Shown here piece by piece: positions 1 to 5,385 of a stretch of DNA of 7,984 bases (position 1 is its first letter; each line of letters opens with the position of its first letter). The translations under genes were made by a program, and so were the position numbers. The DNA is taken from positions 1 to 7,984 of the forward strand of contig CALGGL010000262.1 in NCBI GenBank assembly GCA_937915975.1, in the 5' to 3' direction. Origin of the DNA: an uncultured Lachnospiraceae bacterium (lineage in GTDB: Bacteria; Bacillota; Clostridia; Lachnospirales; Lachnospiraceae). Below the pieces are notes generated by a model, which worked only from the letters and a program-made list of their open reading frames with translations, did no database searches and was not told where the DNA came from.

Positions 1-1
1 A

Positions 2-289
2 TTAGTCGATGAATATATTTGTGAAAAAAAATGTACAAAAATTGATAATAAATATATGCTTTTGGGAGGTGCCATAGGAGCTTTTATAACCTGGACCGTC
101 ATAAAAAGCATGGCATCCTTAGGTCCTGCAAAGGCAGTACTTCTTATAGTTATTTCACAGCTTCTTGTGGCATATCTTATTGAACTTTTCGGATGGTTCG
201 GTGTTGAGAAGAATGAATTTCAGATGACTAAGCTCATTGGGATAATTGTAGCGGTGGCAGGATTTATTGTATTTCAGTGGAAGAAATAG
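2..289 (+). CDS. YdcZ/DUF606-type DMT-superfamily transporter, C-terminal part
   Basis: The reading frame is open to the left edge of the window, so the gene is cut at its 5' end; 95 residues remain. The first visible Met (base 56) lies inside a conserved segment and is unlikely to be the start. After a short charged loop (EKKCTKIDNK) come about three membrane segments. The pattern GGAIGAFITW, then LGPAKAVLLIVISQLL, then FGWFG before a last hydrophobic helix ending in QWKK is typical of the YdcZ (DUF606) branch of the drug/metabolite transporter superfamily. These are inner-membrane proteins with poorly defined substrates. The gene ends at a TAG, and 137 bases separate it from the comEA-like gene, which has its own promoter, so the two are probably not functionally linked. 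Family assignment rests on motif recall. Confidence 0.75.
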   Translation, partial: LVDEYICEKKCTKIDNKYMLLGGAIGAFITWTVIKSMASLGPAKAVLLIVISQLLVAYLIELFGWFGVEKNEFQMTKLIGIIVAVAGFIVFQWKK

Positions 290-321
290 GAGCCTATGAT
301 TTTATTTTTTTATTAAAACTG

Positions 322-350
322 TTGTAAAAATGTTAAAAGTTTTGTACAAT
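322..350 (+). promoter_or_regulatory. Candidate sigma-A promoter of the comEA-regulator operon
   Basis: TTGTAA (322-327) and TACAAT (345-350) are separated by exactly 17 bases and would start transcription near 357, leaving a leader of about 70 bases before the comEA-like ATG. The -10 box matches TATAAT at five of six positions, the -35 box at four of six. The region is very AT-rich, so chance matches are possible. Confidence 0.5.
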
Positions 351-367
351 ATGTTAGGTGTTTTGTA
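331..367 (+). repeat. 21-bp-spaced direct repeat over the comEA promoter (possible operator)
   Basis: TGTTAAAAGTTTTGTA (331-346) recurs as TGTTAGGTGTTTTGTA (352-367), 13 of 16 bases identical, with a start-to-start distance of 21 bp, or two helical turns. A further TTGTA box lies at 322-326, giving boxes at 322, 342 and 363. The repeat overlaps the proposed -10 element and start site. OmpR/PhoB regulators bind direct repeats, and one is encoded by the second gene of this operon, so autoregulation is a plausible inference. No binding data are implied. Confidence 0.4.
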
Positions 368-391
368 TATGCAATATGGAATATTTTTCCA

Positions 392-414
392 TTTTATAAT
401 CAGGCATTATAAAA
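392..414 (+). promoter_or_regulatory. Perfect 9-bp inverted repeat next to the comEA ribosome binding site
   Basis: TTTTATAAT (392-400), loop CAGGC, then ATTATAAAA (406-414) form a perfect but all-A/T stem. It ends exactly where the Shine-Dalgarno sequence GGGGGA (415-420) begins. It could be a dyad operator or a weak leader hairpin affecting ribosome access. It has no G/C pairs and no downstream T-tract, so it is not a terminator. Confidence 0.4.
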
Positions 415-426
415 GGGGGAATTTTC

Positions 427-1056
427 ATGAGGCATTTTATTTTAATTATATATATGTGTATGATTCCGTTTGTTGTTGCCGCCTGCGGGGCAAAGCCTCA
501 AATGGTTAAGAACGGTGAGGACATACTTACAGAAGCAGTGTCGAAAGATACTGAAAACGGAATTGCTACTGCGGATGAAATATCGTCATCTGAATCAGAT
601 GAAATTAAACATTCTGTGGCTGTATATGTTTGCGGAGCGGTAGTCTCCCCGGGAGTATATTATCTTGATGCCGACTCCATAAAGCAGGATGCGGTTATGT
701 GTGCCGGAGGCTTTGCTGAGGGTGCATGCGAGGAATATATCAATCTTGCGGAGCATATAAAAGATGGAGAGCAGATTTATATTCCTTATGATGAGGAGCT
801 TAGTGCCGGCTACAGCCCGATTTATGATAATGTTTCGGGTTATCCGTCGACGGATAAGGAGGGAAAACTCAATATCAATTTAGCCGGTAAGGATGAACTG
901 ATGAGTTTATCCGGAATAGGAGAAGCAAGAGCAGCTGCAATTATTCAATACAGACAGGAGCACGGAGCTTTTAAAAGTATTGAAGAGATAAAAAATATAA
1001 GCGGAATAAAGGATTCCGTTTTTAATGATATTAAGGATTATATAACAGTTGATTGA
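427..1056 (+). CDS. comEA: ComEA-like DNA-binding lipoprotein (SLBB + helix-hairpin-helix)
   Basis: A 209-residue surface protein expected to bind incoming double-stranded DNA and pass it to the ComEC channel. The N-terminus has a hydrophobic signal ending in a lipobox VAAC with Cys20, so it is predicted to be lipid-anchored; classical ComEA has an uncleaved membrane anchor instead. An acidic, Ser/Thr-rich linker (about 25-60) precedes an SLBB domain (about 64-121: AVYVCGAVVSPGVYYL through GEQIYIPY). The C-terminal tandem helix-hairpin-helix (about 147-208) carries the expected LNINLA, LSGIGEARAAAII and ISGIKDSVF signatures for non-sequence-specific DNA binding. The ATG is preceded by GGGGGA six bases upstream. 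The stop codon TGA is part of the Shine-Dalgarno region of the response regulator, so the two are probably co-translated. Cys69, Cys92 and Cys101 could form a disulfide in the SLBB region. Function is family knowledge; regulation is inference. Confidence 0.88.
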   Translation: MRHFILIIYMCMIPFVVAACGAKPQMVKNGEDILTEAVSKDTENGIATADEISSSESDEIKHSVAVYVCGAVVSPGVYYLDADSIKQDAVMCAGGFAEGACEEYINLAEHIKDGEQIYIPYDEELSAGYSPIYDNVSGYPSTDKEGKLNINLAGKDELMSLSGIGEARAAAIIQYRQEHGAFKSIEEIKNISGIKDSVFNDIKDYITVD

Positions 1057-1067
1057 GGTTAAATATT

Positions 1068-1751
1068 ATGAAAAAAGTATTGGTAGTAGATGATGAAAAG
1101 TCAATTGTAAAAGGAATTAAATATAGTCTGGAACAGGATGACATGGAGGTTGATGTAGCCTATGACGGAGGCGAGGCTCTTTCTAAGGCAAAGGATAATA
1201 CATATGATATCATTCTTCTTGATATAATGCTTCCTGTACATACCGGTCTTGAGGTATGTCAGATGATCAGGGAGTTTTCGGATGTTCCGATTATTATGCT
1301 TACGGCAAAGGGCGAGGATATGGATAAGATTCTCGGTCTTGAGTACGGAGCGGATGATTATATTACAAAGCCATTTAATATCCTTGAGGTTAAGGCAAGA
1401 ATAAAAGCCATATTAAGGCGTAACGGAAAGGCTTCTGCCGAGGTTGATGATTCCAAGGTGATTGAGGCAAAGGGCTTAAAAATTGATTTGGACAGCAGAC
1501 GTGTATATATAGATGGTGAAGAGGTTAATCTTACTGCCAAGGAATTTGATCTTGTTTATCTTCTTGTTTCAAATCCAAATAAGGTTTATTCAAGAGATCA
1601 GCTTCTTGATTTGATATGGGGACCATCTTACCCGGGTGATGCCAGAACGGTTGATGTTCATGTAAGGAGGCTTCGTGAAAAAATAGAAGCGACTCCCGCA
1701 ACACCAAAGTATGTACATACCAAGTGGGGAGTCGGATACTATTTTGCTTAG
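1068..1751 (+). CDS. OmpR/PhoB-family response regulator
   Basis: A 227-residue DNA-binding response regulator of typical length. The receiver domain (about 2-117) has the acidic pair D8/D9, phosphoacceptor D52 in LLDIMLP, T79 in MLTAKGED and K101 in ITKPF. The winged-helix effector (about 131-226) has LTAKEFDLVYLL, SRDQLLDLIWG and the recognition-helix segment RTVDVHVRRLREKIE. The ATG at 1068 is preferred: MKKVLVVDDE is the normal family start, and GAGG (1055-1058) lies nine bases upstream. An in-frame TTG at 1053 would add five residues and is less likely. The gene follows comEA by 11 bases. Its likely partner is the kinase at 3096-4556, although an antisense adenosine deaminase gene lies between them. 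Direct repeats upstream of comEA and of the kinase are candidate targets. The stop codon lies inside a 17-bp tandem repeat. Confidence 0.93.
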   Translation: MKKVLVVDDEKSIVKGIKYSLEQDDMEVDVAYDGGEALSKAKDNTYDIILLDIMLPVHTGLEVCQMIREFSDVPIIMLTAKGEDMDKILGLEYGADDYITKPFNILEVKARIKAILRRNGKASAEVDDSKVIEAKGLKIDLDSRRVYIDGEEVNLTAKEFDLVYLLVSNPNKVYSRDQLLDLIWGPSYPGDARTVDVHVRRLREKIEATPATPKYVHTKWGVGYYFA

Positions 1752-1796
1752 GCAAGTAATTGGCTTAGGCACAGATTTTGCTTAGGCACGGATTTC
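1746..1796 (+). repeat. Three tandem 17-bp repeats spanning two convergent stop codons
   Basis: Three contiguous 17-bp units begin at 1746, 1763 and 1780, each starting GCTTAGGCA. Units two and three (gcttaggcacagatttt and gcttaggcacggatttc) differ at two positions; unit one has a different tail. Unit one holds the response-regulator stop codon (TAG, 1749-1751). Unit three holds the adenosine deaminase stop codon on the other strand (complement of 1782-1784) and its last codons. The ends of both proteins are thus written by the same repeat. No hairpin terminator is seen between the converging genes. Confidence 0.85.
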
Positions 1797-2750
1797 TTTG
1801 AAAAGAATATTTTTAATGTCATCATTAGCGAAGGAAAGCTCGATACTGTTTTTGTAAAGCTGTATCAGTTCATCCTTCGCTATATTTAATTTTTCGGTTA
1901 TAAATTCATACTCTCGACTCATGCTCGTATTGCTTACGGTTCTGTTGTCGGTATTTACGGTGGCGGCTATGCCACAGTCAAGAAAGTCTCTGAGGGGATA
2001 TGCTTCACCGGGTTTAACCGCTTTAGTCTGATAATTGGAGGTAGGGCAGAGCTCAAAGCCGATATGTTTTTCTTTGCATAAACGCATAAGCTCCTTATCA
2101 TTGCCAAGACATATTCCGTGCCCTATTCTTTTTGCTCCCGCTTCAACGGCAATACGGATATTGTTTACATTTCTGCATTCTCCGGAGTGAACGGTAAAAG
2201 GCATATCAAGCCTTGACGCCTCCTCAAAAAGATATGAAAAAAGCTCATTGGAAAAGCCCGCCTCATCACCCGCAAGATCAAGTGCGCAGACACCTGAACC
2301 GAGATATTCGCGCCCTGATTTTAGCATGGCAAGATTCTGTTCGCTTGTGTGATGACGCATGGCACAGATAATAATATTGGAATATATACCGTACTGCTTT
2401 AATCCATCCCTTGAGCCTTCGATTACACCTTCGTATATATCTCTGTAGCTCAAATCAGGATTAAGACTGAGCGTAGGAGCAAAACGGATTTCAATATATT
2501 TTATATTATCCTCTTTTGCCTGCTTTATCAGATCAAGAACAGCATTTTTTAAGTTCTCTTTTGTTTGTATGCAGGATACCGGAATGTCAAATTTGGTAAG
2601 GTACTCCGCAAGACTTGCGCAGTCAAAAGGAGCGGTAAGGTCATTTGAATCTATGCTTTTATTAAGACAGCTTTCTATAAACTGTTTGCTTAGTGAACCG
2701 TCGAGATGACAGTGCAGATCTATTTTAGGTAAGGCTTTTAATTCATCCAT
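1782..2750 (-). CDS. add: Adenosine deaminase
   Basis: A 322-residue cytosolic zinc enzyme that deaminates adenosine (or deoxyadenosine) to inosine in purine salvage. The full TIM-barrel motif set is present: metal ligands H13 and H15 in DLHCHLDGS, H188 and catalytic E191 in VHSGE, H211 in RIGHGI, a CPTSN segment at 235-239, and metal ligand D268 in NTDNRTVSNT. The NTDNR form, rather than NTDDP, is to my recollection common in bacterial members. The ATG at 2750 has AAAGGAG seven bases upstream on its strand; an overlapping ATG four bases downstream is out of frame. It runs antisense between a response regulator and its presumed kinase, with tandem repeats on both sides, suggesting later insertion into a once-continuous operon. 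A role in using nucleosides from imported or extracellular DNA is possible but speculative. Confidence 0.95.
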   Translation of the reverse strand: MDELKALPKIDLHCHLDGSLSKQFIESCLNKSIDSNDLTAPFDCASLAEYLTKFDIPVSCIQTKENLKNAVLDLIKQAKEDNIKYIEIRFAPTLSLNPDLSYRDIYEGVIEGSRDGLKQYGIYSNIIICAMRHHTSEQNLAMLKSGREYLGSGVCALDLAGDEAGFSNELFSYLFEEASRLDMPFTVHSGECRNVNNIRIAVEAGAKRIGHGICLGNDKELMRLCKEKHIGFELCPTSNYQTKAVKPGEAYPLRDFLDCGIAATVNTDNRTVSNTSMSREYEFITEKLNIAKDELIQLYKNSIELSFANDDIKNILFKEIRA

Positions 2751-2798
2751 ATGGTTGCTCCTTTCTTCGATTCGCGGTTGTAATTTGTTCTTATATAT

Positions 2799-2827
2799 AT
2801 TTTAACAATCATATAATCGTAAAACAA
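2799..2827 (-). promoter_or_regulatory. Candidate promoter of the adenosine deaminase gene
   Basis: On the minus strand TTGTTT (2827-2822) and TAAAAT (2804-2799) are 17 bases apart, about 50 bases upstream of the deaminase ATG. The -10 box is five of six to consensus, the -35 box only three of six. The surrounding A/T richness makes this a moderate call. Confidence 0.35.
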
Positions 2828-2860
2828 GTGGATGGAGTGAAAAAATATATGATATTGGAA

Positions 2861-3046
2861 GATGATGTATGCATGATGTTGGGATGATGTATGCATGATG
2901 ATGGAAGATGATGTATGCATGGTGATGGGATGATGTATGCATGATGATGGAAGATGATGTATGCATGATGATGGAAGATGATGTATGCTTGATGTTGGGA
3001 TGATGTATGCATGATGATGGAAGATGATGTATGCTTGATGTTGGAA
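2861..3046 (+). repeat. 22/24-bp tandem repeat array between add and the histidine kinase gene
   Basis: Eight contiguous units total 186 bases, with lengths 22, 24, 22, 24, 24, 22, 24 and 24. Each begins gatgatgtatgc and continues a/ttgatgatgg or close variants; the long units end in an extra AA. Within a unit ATGATG recurs after 11 bp, so the array is also a roughly 11-bp helical-turn repeat. The palindromic core ATGCAT appears in six units; units six and eight have gcTTGATG instead. Diverged half-copies flank it on both sides. It fills the divergent intergenic region 2751-3095, which otherwise holds the two promoters and the kinase ribosome binding site. The mix of 22 and 24 bp breaks any constant reading frame, so it is not coding. 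Confidence 0.95.
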
Positions 3047-3063
3047 AATTTGTATGATATTAT
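3035..3063 (+). promoter_or_regulatory. Candidate promoter of the kinase-lipoprotein genes, -35 inside the last repeat unit
   Basis: TTGATG (3035-3040) and TATTAT (3058-3063) are 17 bases apart, placing a start near 3070, about 26 bases before the GTG. The -35 box is created by the A-to-T variant of repeat unit eight (gcTTGATG rather than gcATGATG). A second TTTGTAT element lies at 3049-3055, similar to the boxes before comEA. Confidence 0.45.
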
Positions 3064-3095
3064 GATTGATATGAAATAGAAACGGAGATAGCAGC

Positions 3096-4556
3096 GTGAA
3101 ATTTTTTTCTGATAAAAAGGATGGAATAAGTCTTAAGCTTTTTGTGGCAGCGGTTATTATCATAATATGTGCTGCTTCCATAGGTGTTTATGCTTTTCTT
3201 TCCAGAAAAATATATTATAAACAATACAAATCAAATATTATAAATGATGTGAAAAAGAATACCGATTCCATAGCGGACACATTTTTGAATCTTGATGATG
3301 AAAATTATGATGATAATGAAGAAAACGATAATAACGATAATAATGATGATAACGATGTAAGGCTTGATTCTGAAATTGAAGTTCTGGCTTCCGTTTACGG
3401 TGGACGTATCATGGTTGTTGATTCCGATTACAAAATAATAAAGGATTCTCTGGGTGAAAGAGAAGGCAGCTTTGTTATAAGTGAAAAAATGATAGATGCC
3501 ATGACTGGATACGAAAAAAGCGTTACTGTTGAAAAGAAAGATTACATTCAATATATTAGGCAGATAACCGATAGTGAGGGTTTGGTAAGAGGCCTGATTA
3601 TAGTGCACATTTCCGATGATATGATGAATGAAATCAATGAGCTTGTTTCGGATAAGCTGGTTATTGTTTTTGCCATAATTCTTTTGCTTTGCATTTTAAT
3701 CGCTTATTATATAAGCTCATTCAGTGTTAAGGATCTAAGATATATGAATAACCAGATGGACATTGCGCAAAACGGACATCTGGATGAACCGATAAAGGAG
3801 AGGGGATTTAAGGAATTCAGAAATCTTATCGGTAATTACAACGAGACCATTGAGAAGCTGGCAGATATAGATTCCAGCCGACAGGAATTTGTGTCAAATG
3901 TATCGCATGAGCTTAAGACACCTATAACATCTATGAAGGTCCTTGCGGATTCTCTTGTTCAAAATGAAGATGCGGACCTTAAGATGTATAAGGATTTTAT
4001 GAGCGACATAGTTGATGAAATTGACAGGGAGAGCAAGATAATAACCGACCTTCTTACTTTGGTTAAGATGGATAAGAAGTCTGCGGAGATTAATATTGAA
4101 GAAATCAATATTAATAATCTTTTGGAGATTATTCTTAAGCGTGTTACTCCTATAGCAGAACAAAGAAATATTGAGATAACATACGAAAGCTTCAGAGAGG
4201 TTGTGGCAGAGGTCGACGAGGTTAAGCTTAGTCTTGCACTTTCAAATATTATTGAAAATGCGGTTAAGTACAATATTGATAACGGATGGGTCAAGGTAAC
4301 ACTGAATGCCGACCACAAGTTCTTTTATGTGAAGGTTGCTGATTCGGGTGTTGGCATACCTGATGATTGCAAGTCTCAGGTATTTGAGAGATTTTACAGG
4401 GTTGATAAGGCAAGAAGCAGAGATACGGGAGGTACCGGCCTGGGTCTTGCGATTACAAAAAATGTTATCACTATGCATAACGGAACCATAAAGCTTTACA
4501 GTGAGTCAGGCGAGGGTACTACATTTACAATAAAAATACCTTTAAAGAGGGGATAA
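3096..4556 (+). CDS. Membrane sensor histidine kinase (HAMP-HisKA-HATPase)
   Basis: A 486-residue transmembrane kinase. The GTG at 3096 is chosen because GGAG (3084-3087) lies eight bases upstream and the first membrane helix (about 12-35) follows at once. The extracellular sensor (about 36-186) contains a 22-residue Asp/Asn/Glu-rich tract (66-87) followed by a PAS/dCACHE-like segment (about 90-172, including GGRIMVVDSDYKII and GLVRGLIIVHI). The second helix is about 187-209, followed by a HAMP-like linker. The phosphoacceptor is H271 in SNVSHELKTPITS. The ATP-binding domain has N box NIIENAVKYN (384-393), G1 DSGVGIP (416-422), F box FERFYRVD (430-437) and G2 GGTGLGLA (445-452). All catalytic motifs are intact. 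Its likely partner is the regulator at 1068-1751. The stop codon is one base from the next gene's ATG, so the kinase and lipoprotein are translationally coupled. Confidence 0.93.
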   Translation: MKFFSDKKDGISLKLFVAAVIIIICAASIGVYAFLSRKIYYKQYKSNIINDVKKNTDSIADTFLNLDDENYDDNEENDNNDNNDDNDVRLDSEIEVLASVYGGRIMVVDSDYKIIKDSLGEREGSFVISEKMIDAMTGYEKSVTVEKKDYIQYIRQITDSEGLVRGLIIVHISDDMMNEINELVSDKLVIVFAIILLLCILIAYYISSFSVKDLRYMNNQMDIAQNGHLDEPIKERGFKEFRNLIGNYNETIEKLADIDSSRQEFVSNVSHELKTPITSMKVLADSLVQNEDADLKMYKDFMSDIVDEIDRESKIITDLLTLVKMDKKSAEINIEEININNLLEIILKRVTPIAEQRNIEITYESFREVVAEVDEVKLSLALSNIIENAVKYNIDNGWVKVTLNADHKFFYVKVADSGVGIPDDCKSQVFERFYRVDKARSRDTGGTGLGLAITKNVITMHNGTIKLYSESGEGTTFTIKIPLKRG

Positions 4557-4557
4557 A

Positions 4558-5097
4558 ATGAAATCAGCGGATAAAGTAAAAACTACAGATAATGCTAAGT
4601 GGTCGTATGATGTTAAGTTGGCTACTCTTTTGTTTGCTATGCTTTTTTTGCTTGCAGGATGTAAGAACAACTCAACTGATGAAGAGACAAGCTCTACCGA
4701 AAGCGGAGCACCTGAGACAACTATGGTATATATATATCATCCTGACGGCTCAAAAGTTGTTGTTGAAGAGGAAAGATACCAGCTTAAGCAGCCGGATATG
4801 GCAGCAGCATCCATAGAAGAAATTATGACAGTTATAGCACCTTATTATGAGGAAAGGATGTCATACAGAACATATATGCTTGATTCGGAAAATGTGGTAA
4901 CATTAGAATTTTCAATTAACGGCGATTATAATAAAGAGTATTATCTGCTTGCTAAGGGGGCAATTACAAGAACCCTCTATCAGATAACTGACATATCTAT
5001 GATACGGATAGTTCTTTATAACGAGGACGAGGAAATCATATCCGATGAGATACTTGACAGGGAATCGATTTATTATTATGATGAGGATACGTTCTAA
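4558..5097 (+). CDS. Small GerMN-like lipoprotein
   Basis: A 179-residue protein with an unusually long charged N-region (1-20), a hydrophobic core, and lipobox LAGC with Cys35, so it is predicted to be anchored on the outer face of the membrane. A Ser/Thr/Glu-rich linker (about 36-54) precedes a compact domain beginning MVYIYHPDGSKVVVEEERY and continuing through a strand-rich segment to an AITRTLYQITDISMIRIVLYNEDEE stretch, read in pieces here (about 134-158). That order resembles the GerMN (sporulation/germination) fold, where a late helix and strand carry a TLxQ.pxV-like pattern. The match is by eye and only moderate. The Shine-Dalgarno AGAGGGG lies inside the end of the kinase gene, one base separating stop and start, which points to a joint role with the kinase, for example as an accessory sensor. 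It could instead be an unclassified lipoprotein. Confidence 0.7.
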   Translation: MKSADKVKTTDNAKWSYDVKLATLLFAMLFLLAGCKNNSTDEETSSTESGAPETTMVYIYHPDGSKVVVEEERYQLKQPDMAAASIEEIMTVIAPYYEERMSYRTYMLDSENVVTLEFSINGDYNKEYYLLAKGAITRTLYQITDISMIRIVLYNEDEEIISDEILDRESIYYYDEDTF

Positions 5098-5100
5098 ATA

Positions 5101-5260
5101 TTTCGATACCAAGAAATCTCAATAGCAAGATGTATCGATACCAAGAAATATCAATACCAAGAGGTATCGATACTGAGAAATGTCAATAGCAAGAGGTATC
5201 GATACTAAGAAATATCAATACCAAGAGGTATCGATACTAAGTGAAATCAATATCGAGTGA
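5101..5260 (+). repeat. 32-bp tandem repeat array (ten 16-bp half-units) upstream of comEC
   Basis: Five contiguous 32-bp units start at 5101, 5133, 5165, 5197 and 5229. Each unit is two related 16-mers: TATCGATACCAAGAAA and TATCAATACCAAGAGG, with small variations; the outer copies are the most diverged. The first half carries the palindrome TATCGATA (TTTCGATA in the first copy), so these dyads recur every 32 bp, about three helical turns, and lie on one face of the DNA. It begins three bases after the lipoprotein stop codon. No unique spacers are present, so it is not CRISPR. Confidence 0.95.
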
Positions 5261-5385
5261 GCGAAAAAATTTGCGATTATGCATCAGCATAATGAGCAGG
5301 GAAAATTGTATTATTATGTAATCTTAATTGGCGGCGAAAGTCTTTTTTTTTTCAGTTCTAAAAACACGGAGGAAAAGTAAATTTA
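5261..5385 (+). promoter_or_regulatory. comEC leader region with a short hairpin and distant ribosome binding site
   Basis: ATTATGC (5276-5282), loop ATCA, GCATAAT (5287-5293) form a perfect 7-bp inverted repeat, without a T-tract after it. A run of ten T (5343-5352) follows an unstructured stretch; I see no G/C-rich stem before it, so I do not call a terminator. The only Shine-Dalgarno is GGAGG (5368-5372), 13 bases before the ATG, which is longer than usual. No convincing promoter hexamer pair was found, so comEC may rely on read-through from the kinase promoter. Confidence 0.4.

Noticed and set aside
2738..3181. Long minus-strand open frame through the 22/24-bp array encoding His/Ser/Ile-rich repeats
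   Set aside because: It stays open only because the repeat lacks stop codons in antisense; it overlaps the add start and kinase start, and mixed 22/24-bp units break any constant repeat peptide.
2861..5260. CRISPR arrays
   Set aside because: The units at 2861-3046 and 5101-5260 are contiguous, without unique spacers, and no cas genes are near.
5321..5353. Intrinsic terminator at the ten-T run before comEC
   Set aside because: No stable G/C-rich stem precedes the T-tract; ggcggcgaaag has no complementary arm nearby.
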